From the NCBI GenBank assembly GCA_021296435.1, contig JAGWAK010000003.1, positions 1-39,677 of the forward strand: a stretch of 39,677 nucleotides of DNA, read 5' to 3'. The notes beneath the pieces were generated by a model, which had not been told where the DNA came from, did not search any database, and saw only the letters and a list, made by a program, of their open reading frames with translations. Every line of letters begins with the position of its first letter. Position 1 is the first letter of the stretch. This document shows, piece by piece, positions 1-7,443 of this stretch. This stretch comes from Acidimicrobiia bacterium (GTDB taxonomy: Bacteria > Actinomycetota > Acidimicrobiia > Acidimicrobiales > CATQHL01). The position numbers were made by a program, and so were the translations under genes.

Positions 1-207
1 AGGGCCGAGGACCGCGATGTCATCTTCGACCGCTTCTCGCGCGGCAGCCGGCAGACCTCGGGCGGGCGTTTCAGCGGCACGGGGCTGGGGCTGGCGCTCG
101 TGGCCGAACATGTGCGCCTGCACGGCGGCACGGTGCGCGTGACCGAGCGAGCCGACGGTGCGGGCGGCGCCCGCTTCGTTGTCACGCTCCCGGTGAACGA
201 GCTGTGA
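1..207 (+). CDS. Sensor histidine kinase, C-terminal end (partial)
   Basis: Only the last 68 codons are present; the gene begins outside the window. In frame 1 the residues read as the end of a HATPase_c domain: an F-box-like IFDRFSRG, then the G2 box GTGLGLALV followed by AEHVRLHGGTVRV, and a closing beta strand (ARFVVTLPV) before TGA at 205-207. This is the ATP-binding part of a two-component sensor kinase, which phosphorylates a response regulator at the inner face of the membrane. The next gene starts at 204 inside the stop (GTGA overlap), so both are probably made from one transcript. The sensor and its signal cannot be seen. Confidence 0.9.
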   Translation, partial: RAEDRDVIFDRFSRGSRQTSGGRFSGTGLGLALVAEHVRLHGGTVRVTERADGAGGARFVVTLPVNEL

Positions 208-845
208 GTCCCTTGCGCGCGCGACGTCCCGCCCGGCGGTCCCGACCTGCACTGCTGGCAACCCTGGCGATGCTGATCGCAGCCGCGGCCTGCGGCGTTC
301 CGCAGGATCCGGCGCCGCGTGTCCTGGACGCCTCGGACCTCCCGGAGGAGTTGGCCATACCCGCCACGACCACGACCTCCACCGAGGCCCCGGTGCCTCG
401 CCAGAGCGTCTACCTCTACTTCGTGGACGGTGAGGTCCTGAGCCAGCCCGTCGAGCGCGAACTGGCCACGCCCGCAGGCCTGGTGGCCGCCCTGGACGCA
501 CTCATCGAGGGGCCGACCACAGAGGAGGCCTCGGCCGGGCTCACCTCGGTCATTCCCGCCGAGACGGTGGTCCTTGGCAGCGATCTCACCAACGGCGTCC
601 TGCAGGTGAATCTCGCCGAGGGGACGCTGGAGCAGATCGAGGGCGCGCTGCAGAGCCTGGCGATCGCCCAACTGGTCTACACCGCCACCGAGCTCCCGGG
701 AGTGGACTGGCTCTGGGTGCTGATCGAGGGCGAGCCCCGCGCTCTGCCCACCGACGAGGGCGACGTGGAGGCGCCGGTGGGGCGGGTGCACTACGCCTCA
801 CTGGGACCGCCCGGACCTCCGCCCGGACCAGGCGGGGGCGGCTAG
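204..845 (+). CDS. GerMN-domain lipoprotein
   Basis: The 213-residue product starts with basic residues, a hydrophobic stretch and a lipobox (LIAAAAC, Cys about residue 30), so it should be a lipid-anchored exported protein. Residues about 68-195 match the GerMN fold: YLYFVDGEVL, a region with ALDALIEGPTTEE, then NGVLQVNL and the IAQLVYTATELPGVDWLWVLIEG strand-helix pattern. The tail is Gly/Pro-rich. GerMN domains occur in Bacillus spore germination GerM and in actinobacterial LpqB. LpqB follows the MtrB kinase and modulates it. This protein is much shorter than LpqB (roughly 580 residues) but sits in the same position after a kinase, so a role in sensing through that kinase is a reasonable inference. 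Its stop shares the bases CTAG at 842-845 with the convergent pfkA stop. Confidence 0.82.
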   Translation: MSPLRARRPARRSRPALLATLAMLIAAAACGVPQDPAPRVLDASDLPEELAIPATTTTSTEAPVPRQSVYLYFVDGEVLSQPVERELATPAGLVAALDALIEGPTTEEASAGLTSVIPAETVVLGSDLTNGVLQVNLAEGTLEQIEGALQSLAIAQLVYTATELPGVDWLWVLIEGEPRALPTDEGDVEAPVGRVHYASLGPPGPPPGPGGGG

Positions 846-1873
846 AAGCGGCAGGCCTCCGCCACCCCCCAGAGCCCATCGGGTATTGGCTTGGTCGCCG
901 CGGTGGCGTCCGCCAGCGGCACCAGCGCGATCCTGCCGGCCTCTACCGCCACCATCTGGCCGAACGCGCCGGCGTGGGCGGCCTCCACTGCCGCCACGCC
1001 GAAGGAGCTGCACAGCACGCGATCGAAGGCCGTCGGGGTGCCCCCGCGCTGGGTGTGGCCCAGCACGGTGATCCGGGTCTCCACGCCGGTGCGCTGCTCG
1101 ATCTCGGACGCCACGATGGCCCCGATCCCACCGAGGCGAAGGTGCCCGTACTCATCGAGGCCGGGCTCGGGCACCTCCAGGGTGCCGGGCACCGGCCGGG
1201 CGCCCTCGGCCACGACGACCACCGTGGACTGGGCGCCGTCGTCGTGCAGGCTGCGCAGGTCCGCAGCGATCGCGGCGATGTCGAAGGGGCGCTCGGGCAC
1301 CAGGATCGCCGCGGCGCCCCCGGCGATGCCGGCCCACAGTGCCACGTGACCGGCGTGGCGGCCCATCACCTCCACCACCATGACTCGATTGTGCGACTCG
1401 GCGGTCGTGTGCAACCGATCGATGGCGTCGGTGGCGGTCTGCACTGCTGTCTCGAAGCCGAACGTCAACTGGGTGCCCCCCACGTCGTTGTCGATGGTCT
1501 TGGGCACGCCCACGAGAGCCACGCCGTGATCGCGGTGCAGCCGGTGCGCCACGCTCAGAGTCCCCTCACCGCCGACGACGATCAGCGCCGCCACGGCGCG
1601 GCGCGCCAGCACCTCGACGACCCTGTCGGGTCCGTCGTCGGTCATGTACGGCTGGATCCGCGACGTGCCGAGGATGGTGCCGCCGCGGGACAGGATCCGG
1701 GCGGCGCGCTCGGGAGTGACCGGAACCGCCTCGTCCTCGACGACTCCCCGCCATCCGTCCCGGAAACCCAGCACCTCGTCTCGGTAGCGCCGGGCGCCGT
1801 GCAGCACCACGGCCCGGATCACGGCGTTCAACCCCGGACAGTCGCCACCACCGGTCAGGATGCCGAGCCGCAC
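842..1873 (-). CDS. pfkA: 6-phosphofructokinase
   Basis: The 343-residue protein phosphorylates fructose 6-phosphate to fructose 1,6-bisphosphate in glycolysis. It opens with MRLGILTGGGDCPGLNAVIR. It carries the nucleotide loop GGEGT (about residues 101-105), the substrate and catalytic segment PKTIDNDVGGT, the VMGRHAG motif and the fructose-phosphate loop LGHTQRGG. In this family Gly after GG(D/E) favours ATP whereas Asp there marks pyrophosphate enzymes; the Lys before TIDND is typical of pyrophosphate and actinomycete group III enzymes. The combination Gly plus Lys is what I recall for ATP-using actinomycete PfkA. It lies 6 bases downstream of the aminotransferase and is probably co-transcribed with it. 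Confidence 0.93.
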   Translation of the reverse strand: MRLGILTGGGDCPGLNAVIRAVVLHGARRYRDEVLGFRDGWRGVVEDEAVPVTPERAARILSRGGTILGTSRIQPYMTDDGPDRVVEVLARRAVAALIVVGGEGTLSVAHRLHRDHGVALVGVPKTIDNDVGGTQLTFGFETAVQTATDAIDRLHTTAESHNRVMVVEVMGRHAGHVALWAGIAGGAAAILVPERPFDIAAIAADLRSLHDDGAQSTVVVVAEGARPVPGTLEVPEPGLDEYGHLRLGGIGAIVASEIEQRTGVETRITVLGHTQRGGTPTAFDRVLCSSFGVAAVEAAHAGAFGQMVAVEAGRIALVPLADATAATKPIPDGLWGVAEACRF

Positions 1874-1879
1874 GGAAAC

Positions 1880-3055
1880 TCAGCCGAGCGCGGGCAGGGC
1901 CTTGCGCAGGTTCCGCACCGCCTGGCCGATGCGCTGCTCGTTCTCGATGAGTGCGAAGCGCACGTAGCCCTCACCGCCGGGACCGAATCCGCCGCCGGGC
2001 GAGGTGGCCACGTTCGCCTCGGTGACGAGGAAGGAGGCGAAGCCGACCGAGTCCATGTGGCGATACGCCTCCGGGATCGGCGCCCAGACAAACATCGTTC
2101 CCTTTGGTGGATCCACCTGCCAGCCGATGCGCGCCAGACCCTCGCAAAGGCTGTCGCGGCGACTCTGGTAGGTGTCGCTGACCAGCTTCGGGTAGTCGGC
2201 CGCCTCGTTGAGGGTCACAGTGGCGGCGATCTGGACGGGCTGGAACGTGCCGTAGTCCAGATATGACTTGAGCTTGGCGAGTGCAGCCACCGCCTCGGCG
2301 TTACCCGCCATGAAGGCCACCCGCCAGCCGGCCATCGAGAAGGACTTGGTGAGCGAGTAGAACTCCACGGCCACGTCGGTGGCGCCGTCGGCCTCCAGGA
2401 TCGACGGAGGCCGGTAGCCGTCGAAGGCGATGTCGGCGTAGGCGAAGTCGTGGACCACCAGGACGTCGTGCTGGCGGGCGAAGTCCACGACCCGCTGCAT
2501 GAAGTCCAGATCCACGCAGGTGGTCGTCGGATTATGTGGGAACGAGAGCAGGATGACCCGCGGCTTGGGCCACGAGTACTCCCATCGCTGCCGGAGCACC
2601 TCGTCGAGATCGTCGCCCACCGAGAGGGGGATGTTGCGAATCTCCGCACCGGCGAAGAGGGGCGCGTAGAGGTGGATCGGGTACGAGGGCGCCGGCACCA
2701 GCACGGCGTCGCCCGGCTGCAATACCACCCACATCAGGTGCGAGAGACCCTCCTTGGCGCCGATGGTGTTGATGACCTGCGTCTCGGGGTCGAGCTCGAC
2801 GCCGAACCGGCGGAGATACAGGTCCGCCACGGCGCTCCGGAGCTTGGGAATCCCTCGGCTGAGCGAGTAGCGGTGGTTGCGAGGGTTGCGGGCGGCTTCG
2901 GCCAGCTTCGCCACGGCAATGTCGGGCGACGGGATGTCGGGGTTGCCGAAACCCAGGTCGATGATGTCCTCGCCGCGGCGACGGCCCTCCACCTTGAGGC
3001 GGTCGATCACCGAGAACACGTACGGTGGGAGATTGGTAATCCGGCGGAATTCCAT
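1880..3055 (-). CDS. alaC: Class I/II PLP aminotransferase, AlaC-like
   Basis: A 391-residue fold-type I aminotransferase. Visible are the N-terminal LGFGNPDIPSP, the SLSRGIPKLRSAVA segment, SFPHNPTT with the conserved Asn, DFAYADIAFDGY with the Asp and Tyr that hold PLP, and the Schiff-base lysine in SLTKSFSMAGWR (about residue 235). The SMAGWRVAFMAGN stretch is close to AlaC, which makes alanine from pyruvate and glutamate; other pyruvate or aromatic aminotransferases of this subgroup cannot be excluded. Its place between pfkA and a sugar kinase fits a link between glycolysis and alanine. The start is ATG at 3055 and the stop lies 6 bases from pfkA. Confidence 0.82.
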   Translation of the reverse strand: MEFRRITNLPPYVFSVIDRLKVEGRRRGEDIIDLGFGNPDIPSPDIAVAKLAEAARNPRNHRYSLSRGIPKLRSAVADLYLRRFGVELDPETQVINTIGAKEGLSHLMWVVLQPGDAVLVPAPSYPIHLYAPLFAGAEIRNIPLSVGDDLDEVLRQRWEYSWPKPRVILLSFPHNPTTTCVDLDFMQRVVDFARQHDVLVVHDFAYADIAFDGYRPPSILEADGATDVAVEFYSLTKSFSMAGWRVAFMAGNAEAVAALAKLKSYLDYGTFQPVQIAATVTLNEAADYPKLVSDTYQSRRDSLCEGLARIGWQVDPPKGTMFVWAPIPEAYRHMDSVGFASFLVTEANVATSPGGGFGPGGEGYVRFALIENEQRIGQAVRNLRKALPALG

Positions 3056-3066
3056 CGGTTCCGAGG

Positions 3067-4056
3067 CTAGCGAACGCGCCCGCTTGCTCCGTGCAGTTCC
3101 GGCCCGCCGAAGGTGTCCCGTGCCAGGTGGGCCGCACCGATGACCCCCGCCCGGTCGCCGTGGCGAGCCTGGCGCACCTCGACGGAAGGTCTCCTGTCCT
3201 GCTCCACGAAGATCTCCGACAGTGCGTCGCGCACCGGCGCCAGGAACACCTCGCCCAGTTCGGACAATCCACCGCCGAGCACGATCACCTCCGGCGACAG
3301 CACCAGGATCAGGTTGTTGAGCCCCAGCGCCACCCAGGAGGAGAACTCGCGCAGCAGCCGGCGCGCCACGGGGTCGCCGGCGGTCGCCAACTCCCCCACG
3401 TGCTCACCCCGGAGCGTTTCGATGCGACCCGCCGCCCGGTCCCTCAGCGCCGGCGCCTTCCCGGCGCCGGCGGCCTCCCGAGCGGCTCTCCCGAGCGCCT
3501 CTCCGGAGGCCAACTGCTCCCAGCAGCCCCGGCGGCCACACAGGCACTCCGGCCCGTCAGGGGCCACGATCATGTGCCCCGCCTCGCCGGCCAGGCCGTG
3601 CGCGCCGCGCCGGATCTTGCCGTCGAGCAGCAGCGCCGCTCCGATCCCCGTCCCGAAGGTGACCAGCAGCCCATCGGCGACACCGGCCGCGGCCCCACCC
3701 TCCATCTCACCTCGCAGAGCCGCTGTGGCGTCGTTCTCCACGACCACTGGACGCTGCAGGCGCTCGGTCAGCATCGAGTGAAGCGGGAAGTCGGCAATGG
3801 CGGGAATGTTCGGCGATGTGACGACCACACCCGACCGGTCCACGAGCCCGGCGCATCCCACCCCGAGTGCGGCGACCGGCTCGGCCAACGCCTCCTCCAT
3901 CCCGCGCACCATCTGGCAGATCGCCTCGACGATGCCGGCCATGCTGTCGGGGCGGTCGCTGCGGCGGGCGCCGAGCCTCTCGGCGGCGCCCGGACCGAGC
4001 GCCTCGGCCCGGATGTTGGTCCCGCCGATGTCGAGGCCCGCCAGGCGACCGGCCAT
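3067..4056 (-). CDS. ROK-family sugar kinase (probable glucokinase)
   Basis: The protein is 329 residues if started at ATG 4056; an in-frame GTG at 4122 would add 22 unrelated residues, so I prefer the inner start, where the family motif LAGLDIGGTN follows at once. Further motifs are VENDATAAL, the phosphate loop LLVTFGTGIGAALL, the ROK signature with GHMIVAPDGPECLCGRRGCWE holding the zinc cysteines and histidine, and VIVLGGGLSE near the end. ROK kinases phosphorylate glucose, other hexoses or N-acetyl sugars with ATP (some actinobacterial ones also use polyphosphate). The gene precedes the aminotransferase and pfkA in the same direction, which favours glucose as substrate, but specificity is inferred. 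Confidence 0.87.
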   Translation of the reverse strand: MAGRLAGLDIGGTNIRAEALGPGAAERLGARRSDRPDSMAGIVEAICQMVRGMEEALAEPVAALGVGCAGLVDRSGVVVTSPNIPAIADFPLHSMLTERLQRPVVVENDATAALRGEMEGGAAAGVADGLLVTFGTGIGAALLLDGKIRRGAHGLAGEAGHMIVAPDGPECLCGRRGCWEQLASGEALGRAAREAAGAGKAPALRDRAAGRIETLRGEHVGELATAGDPVARRLLREFSSWVALGLNNLILVLSPEVIVLGGGLSELGEVFLAPVRDALSEIFVEQDRRPSVEVRQARHGDRAGVIGAAHLARDTFGGPELHGASGRVR

Positions 4057-4134
4057 CACGACACCCCCACTGGCAGCCGCGGGTTCAACCCGATGCACAA
4101 GGGTGCCCGGGCTGGTCGTCACTTGCCGCGGGTT

Positions 4135-4608
4135 TCACCCGCGGCGCTTCGCCTGCTCCGCGCTGACCGACTCGATGCGGCGCCGCAACTGGTCCAGCGC
4201 CGCCTGCATGATGCGCGACTCCGCCCGGCGCTTGACGAACCCGGGCACGGCCACCGCCAGTTCGGCCGCGAGCGAGTAGGTGATGAGAGTCTTGCCCTCG
4301 TCGTCGGCCGACGGCGCCAACTCGTACTCGCCGTCCAGGTGGCGAACCTGGTCACCCTCCACAAGCCGCCACGCCACCCGCAACGGGTTGGAGCCGTAGA
4401 AGTACTTGAGTGTGTAGGTCACGCTGCGGCCCATCGCCGCCGCCCGGAATGCCACGAGACCCCCCGCGCCGCTGTTGTCCCGCCGCAGGACGCGGGCCTC
4501 CTTGATGTCCGGCGCCCACTGCGGGTACTGCTCGAAGTCCACAACGACGTCGAAGCAGTCCGACGGCGAGGCGTTCACCAGCATCCGCCGGGTCGAGAAC
4601 TCAACCAT
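4135..4608 (-). CDS. SRPBCC (START-like) family protein
   Basis: I start it at ATG 4608 (157 residues), which has GGAGG four bases upstream; the frame stays open to 4662 but those residues are not family-like. The sequence opens with FSTRRMLVNASPSDCFDVVVDFEQYPQWAPDI, the hallmark of polyketide-cyclase/RatA-type SRPBCC domains, and continues with the beta-grip pattern and a C-terminal helix with ALDQLRRRIE. These proteins bind hydrophobic ligands in a cavity; the ligand here is unknown. The start lies inside the last codons of the upstream membrane-protein gene, so translation is probably coupled. Confidence 0.78.
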   Translation of the reverse strand: MVEFSTRRMLVNASPSDCFDVVVDFEQYPQWAPDIKEARVLRRDNSGAGGLVAFRAAAMGRSVTYTLKYFYGSNPLRVAWRLVEGDQVRHLDGEYELAPSADDEGKTLITYSLAAELAVAVPGFVKRRAESRIMQAALDQLRRRIESVSAEQAKRRG

Positions 4609-5089
4609 CTCGCCTCCGCTGGCTGTGCGGGGAACGGCTGGGGAACTCGCCGTGGTTGGCACCCCACAGAGCTATTGCGCCCAAGCCGTACACACCCGCA
4701 AGAATACCGAATGCGAGCGGGCCAAAGGGGCGAACCGCCGCGCCGGTGAGTCCGGCGGCGAACTGCAACCCGGCGGCGAGCCGCAATTCGACGCGCACCG
4801 ACCGGGGCGCTCCGGGCATTCCGCCGAAGGCTGCCATCGTCGACACCTGCTCGGCGCGGCTCCGGCGCACGGCGGTGGCGTAGGCCCGCCCGAAGGCGAG
4901 ACTCCCGGCGCCGAACAGCACCAGCGCCACCACCTGGGCGGCCCCGCCGGCTTGATCGGGCCACACCGCACCCAGCACGATCGCGACGCACAGCACCGCT
5001 GTGCCGGCGCGGGAGGCCACGAGCAGCCACTGCCACGGCGGGGCGCCGCCGGAAGCCGGCGCCGGGGAATTCAGCACAGGGCGCGGCAC
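4601..5089 (-). CDS. Small integral membrane protein, unknown function
   Basis: A 162-residue protein starting at GTG 5089. It shows about four hydrophobic segments: WLLVASRAGTAVLCVAIVLG, AAQVVALVLFGAGSLAFG, a more polar-flanked LRLAAGLQFAAGLTGAAV, and FGPLAFGILAGVYGLGAIALW. The middle loop is basic (TAVRRSRAEQ). I do not recognise a family. It overlaps the end of the mannosyltransferase gene by 19 bases and the start of the SRPBCC gene by 8, so it belongs to the same transcript and may have an envelope role. Confidence 0.68.
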   Translation of the reverse strand: MPRPVLNSPAPASGGAPPWQWLLVASRAGTAVLCVAIVLGAVWPDQAGGAAQVVALVLFGAGSLAFGRAYATAVRRSRAEQVSTMAAFGGMPGAPRSVRVELRLAAGLQFAAGLTGAAVRPFGPLAFGILAGVYGLGAIALWGANHGEFPSRSPHSQRRRDG

Positions 5090-6213
5090 CGGTCCCCCGC
5101 CAGGCGGTCGTAGCTGAACTGTGCCGCGGCGCGCCGGCGCGCCGCGGCGCCCATGCGGCGCCGACCCACAGGATCGTCGAGCAGGGTCGCCAGGGTGTCG
5201 GCCACGGTGGGATCGGTGACCACCAGCCCGCTGGTGCCGTGCTCGACGGCTTCAGCTGCTCCCCCGCTATCGCCGGCCACCTGCGCCACCCCGGCGGCCG
5301 CCGCCTCCAGGAAGACGATCCCGAATCCCTCCTGCTCGAGGCCGCCCCAGCGCCTGCGACACAGCATGGCGAACAGGTCGGCTGCGCCGTACAGATCGGC
5401 CAACTCCCTCTCGGCGACCCGCCCCACCAAGCGCGCCGGCGCGTCGGCGCGGCGCACGAGCCGCTCCAGTCTCCCGCTGTCCCTTCCCGCTCCGGCGATG
5501 CACAGGCGTAGGTCCGGCCGGCCGGGTGCCAGGCGGGCCACCGCCTCGATCAGCCTGTCCATACCCTTGCGGGGCACCAGCCGGCTGACACAGAGCACGA
5601 GGGTCTCGCCGTCACCCACACCGAGGCGGCGGCGCGCTTCCCGCCGATGTTCGCCGGACAGCGGTACGAAGCGCCCGACGTCGACGCCCGGCGGCACGTA
5701 GTGATCCGCCGCCATGTCGGGACACAGCCGCCGCGCCTCGCCGGCCGCGTAGCGGCTGGCGGAGATCACCACCTGGGCACTCGCGAGGGTTCGCCGGAGG
5801 GCTCCCGCGGCGAGCGGCAGGCGCGCCGGCACCGTCACCTCGGCGCCGTGCAGCACGACCCCGTAGGGCACGCCCAGGCGCGGCCCCAGGACCCCCACGG
5901 GGACGGCCGGATCGAATACGACCAACTCGGCGCCGGTGGAGTCCAGCAGGTCGCGGATCTCCGCCAGCACCAACGGCGTGGGCAGCAGGAAGGAGGCCGC
6001 ACTGCGCACGATGGGGTACGCCTCCCCGGCGTCGAAGGCGGCGGCATCGGGGTGCGGGCGGGTCAGGACACAGAACAGATCGGGGGGCAGCCGCCGCCAG
6101 AGTTCCCAGAGGTAGTTCTGGATCCCACCGACCTTCGGCGGGTAGTCGTTGGTGACCAGCAAGTGGCGGCGAGGGCGAGGCTCACCGCCGGCTGATGCGG
6201 GCGGCGAGCTCAC
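5071..6213 (-). CDS. pimB: GT4 glycosyltransferase, PimB-like mannosyltransferase
   Basis: A 380-residue GT-B glycosyltransferase. The N-terminal half begins LLVTNDYPPKVGGIQNYLW, the acceptor-side motif typical of PimB-prime, the enzyme that adds a second mannose from GDP-mannose to phosphatidylinositol monomannoside at the inner face of the membrane. The C-terminal half has LCVSRLVPRKGMDRLIEA, LVGRVAERELADLYGAAD and the donor-site EQEGFGIVFLEAAAAGV with the E-x7-E pattern of GT4 enzymes. Related MgtA/PimB homologues use other lipid acceptors, so the acceptor is inferred. The GTG start at 6213 overlaps the queG stop by 4 bases. Confidence 0.8.
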   Translation of the reverse strand: MSSPPASAGGEPRPRRHLLVTNDYPPKVGGIQNYLWELWRRLPPDLFCVLTRPHPDAAAFDAGEAYPIVRSAASFLLPTPLVLAEIRDLLDSTGAELVVFDPAVPVGVLGPRLGVPYGVVLHGAEVTVPARLPLAAGALRRTLASAQVVISASRYAAGEARRLCPDMAADHYVPPGVDVGRFVPLSGEHRREARRRLGVGDGETLVLCVSRLVPRKGMDRLIEAVARLAPGRPDLRLCIAGAGRDSGRLERLVRRADAPARLVGRVAERELADLYGAADLFAMLCRRRWGGLEQEGFGIVFLEAAAAGVAQVAGDSGGAAEAVEHGTSGLVVTDPTVADTLATLLDDPVGRRRMGAAARRRAAAQFSYDRLAGDRCRALC

Positions 6214-7304
6214 GAGCCGTCCGCCGTGCCATCCCCGTGGCCGCCTCCCAGGCCGGCGGTGGGTGCGGGCACAGACTCCGGTTCCAGCCCCAGGCGCCTC
6301 GCCGCCCAGGCCGCGTGGCGAGCCAGCATCCGGTCGGGATGCCGCTGGTAGCGTCGCAGCGTCCCGACGACCTCGACATCGCCGCCATCGGCGGTGTTAC
6401 CGAGCACGACGAGGGCGTTGCGCCGAAGATAGCGAGGGTCGCGGGCCGGGATGTACCAGCGCCCGTGACGCTCCATGAGTTCCTCGTCGCCGGCGCTCAG
6501 AAGGTCCAGCACATCCACCGAGGCCTGCTCACCGGGGTCCGCCGCCTGTGCCATGCGCCGGTTGGGCGGGCAAACCTCCTGGCAGTCGTCACAGCCGTAC
6601 AACCGGTCCCCGAGTGCCTCCCGGAACTCCGTCGGGAAGTCGCCGGTGGCCTGCAGCAACCACGCAAGGCAGCGGCGGGCATCGACGACTCCTGGAGCCA
6701 CGATCGCGCCTGTCGGGCAGCCGTCCAGGCAGCGGCGGCAGGGACCACAACCGTCGGGCACCCGCTCGCCGGTGGGCGGCAGTGCCGCATCGGTGACCAC
6801 CGATCCCAGCACGACCCAACTTCCGGAGTTCTCCAGCAGCAGATTGCTGTTCTTGCCGTAGTGGCCCAGACCGGCTCTGCGCGCAGCCTCCCGGTCGACC
6901 AGGGCGTTGTCGTCGGCCACCACGACGGCCCGGTGCCCGTGATCGGTCAACACCCGCACCACGACCCCGAGGGCGGACCGCAGCGCGCCGTAGACGTCAT
7001 CGCTGGCGTAGCGGGCAACCCTCGCCGTCGGACGACCCGGGACGGGCTCCGGGGCCGCGGCACGGGCGTAATTCAGCGCCCCCACCACCAGGGCGGCCGC
7101 CCCCGGAAGGATCCGTGCGGGGTCGGTGGAGCGCTCCGGGTTGCGGTAGGTGAACTGCATGCCGCCGTGGTGACCCTGTGCCTTGCGGCGGTGGAGAATG
7201 CGCCGCGTGCTCTCGAAGACCTCCACCGGCGCCACACCCACGGCGGTCAGTCCGGCTCGCTGCCCCGCTTCCAGAACCTCACGTTGCAGACCCACCGACG
7301 GCAT
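6210..7304 (-). CDS. queG: Epoxyqueuosine reductase
   Basis: The enzyme performs the last step of queuosine tRNA modification, reducing epoxyqueuosine with a cobalamin cofactor. From ATG 7304 it has 364 residues, close to the usual 370-380. Seen are the N-terminal half with RYASDDVYGALRSAL, RRAGLGHYGKNSNLLLE and GSWVVLGSVVTD, then two [4Fe-4S] motifs: CGPCRRCLDGCPTGAI and, after CRRCLAW... further on, YGCDDCQEVCPPNRR. The C-terminus carries a HEAT-like DPRYLRRNALVVLGN segment. The frame is open further upstream (for example GTG 7400), but alignment to the family supports 7304. No other queuosine genes are in the window. Confidence 0.9.
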   Translation of the reverse strand: MPSVGLQREVLEAGQRAGLTAVGVAPVEVFESTRRILHRRKAQGHHGGMQFTYRNPERSTDPARILPGAAALVVGALNYARAAAPEPVPGRPTARVARYASDDVYGALRSALGVVVRVLTDHGHRAVVVADDNALVDREAARRAGLGHYGKNSNLLLENSGSWVVLGSVVTDAALPPTGERVPDGCGPCRRCLDGCPTGAIVAPGVVDARRCLAWLLQATGDFPTEFREALGDRLYGCDDCQEVCPPNRRMAQAADPGEQASVDVLDLLSAGDEELMERHGRWYIPARDPRYLRRNALVVLGNTADGGDVEVVGTLRRYQRHPDRMLARHAAWAARRLGLEPESVPAPTAGLGGGHGDGTADGS

Positions 7305-7443
7305 GTCCCCCGCCGGTTCCTCCCCGCTCGGGCGGTGCACGGCGCACGCCGGTGCGAGCCGCACCGCGCCGTCGTACCCCGCGATACCTACCGCTGTCAC
7401 CCCTTGAGCGTAGGCCTCACCGAGACCTCGATGGCCCTTACCG

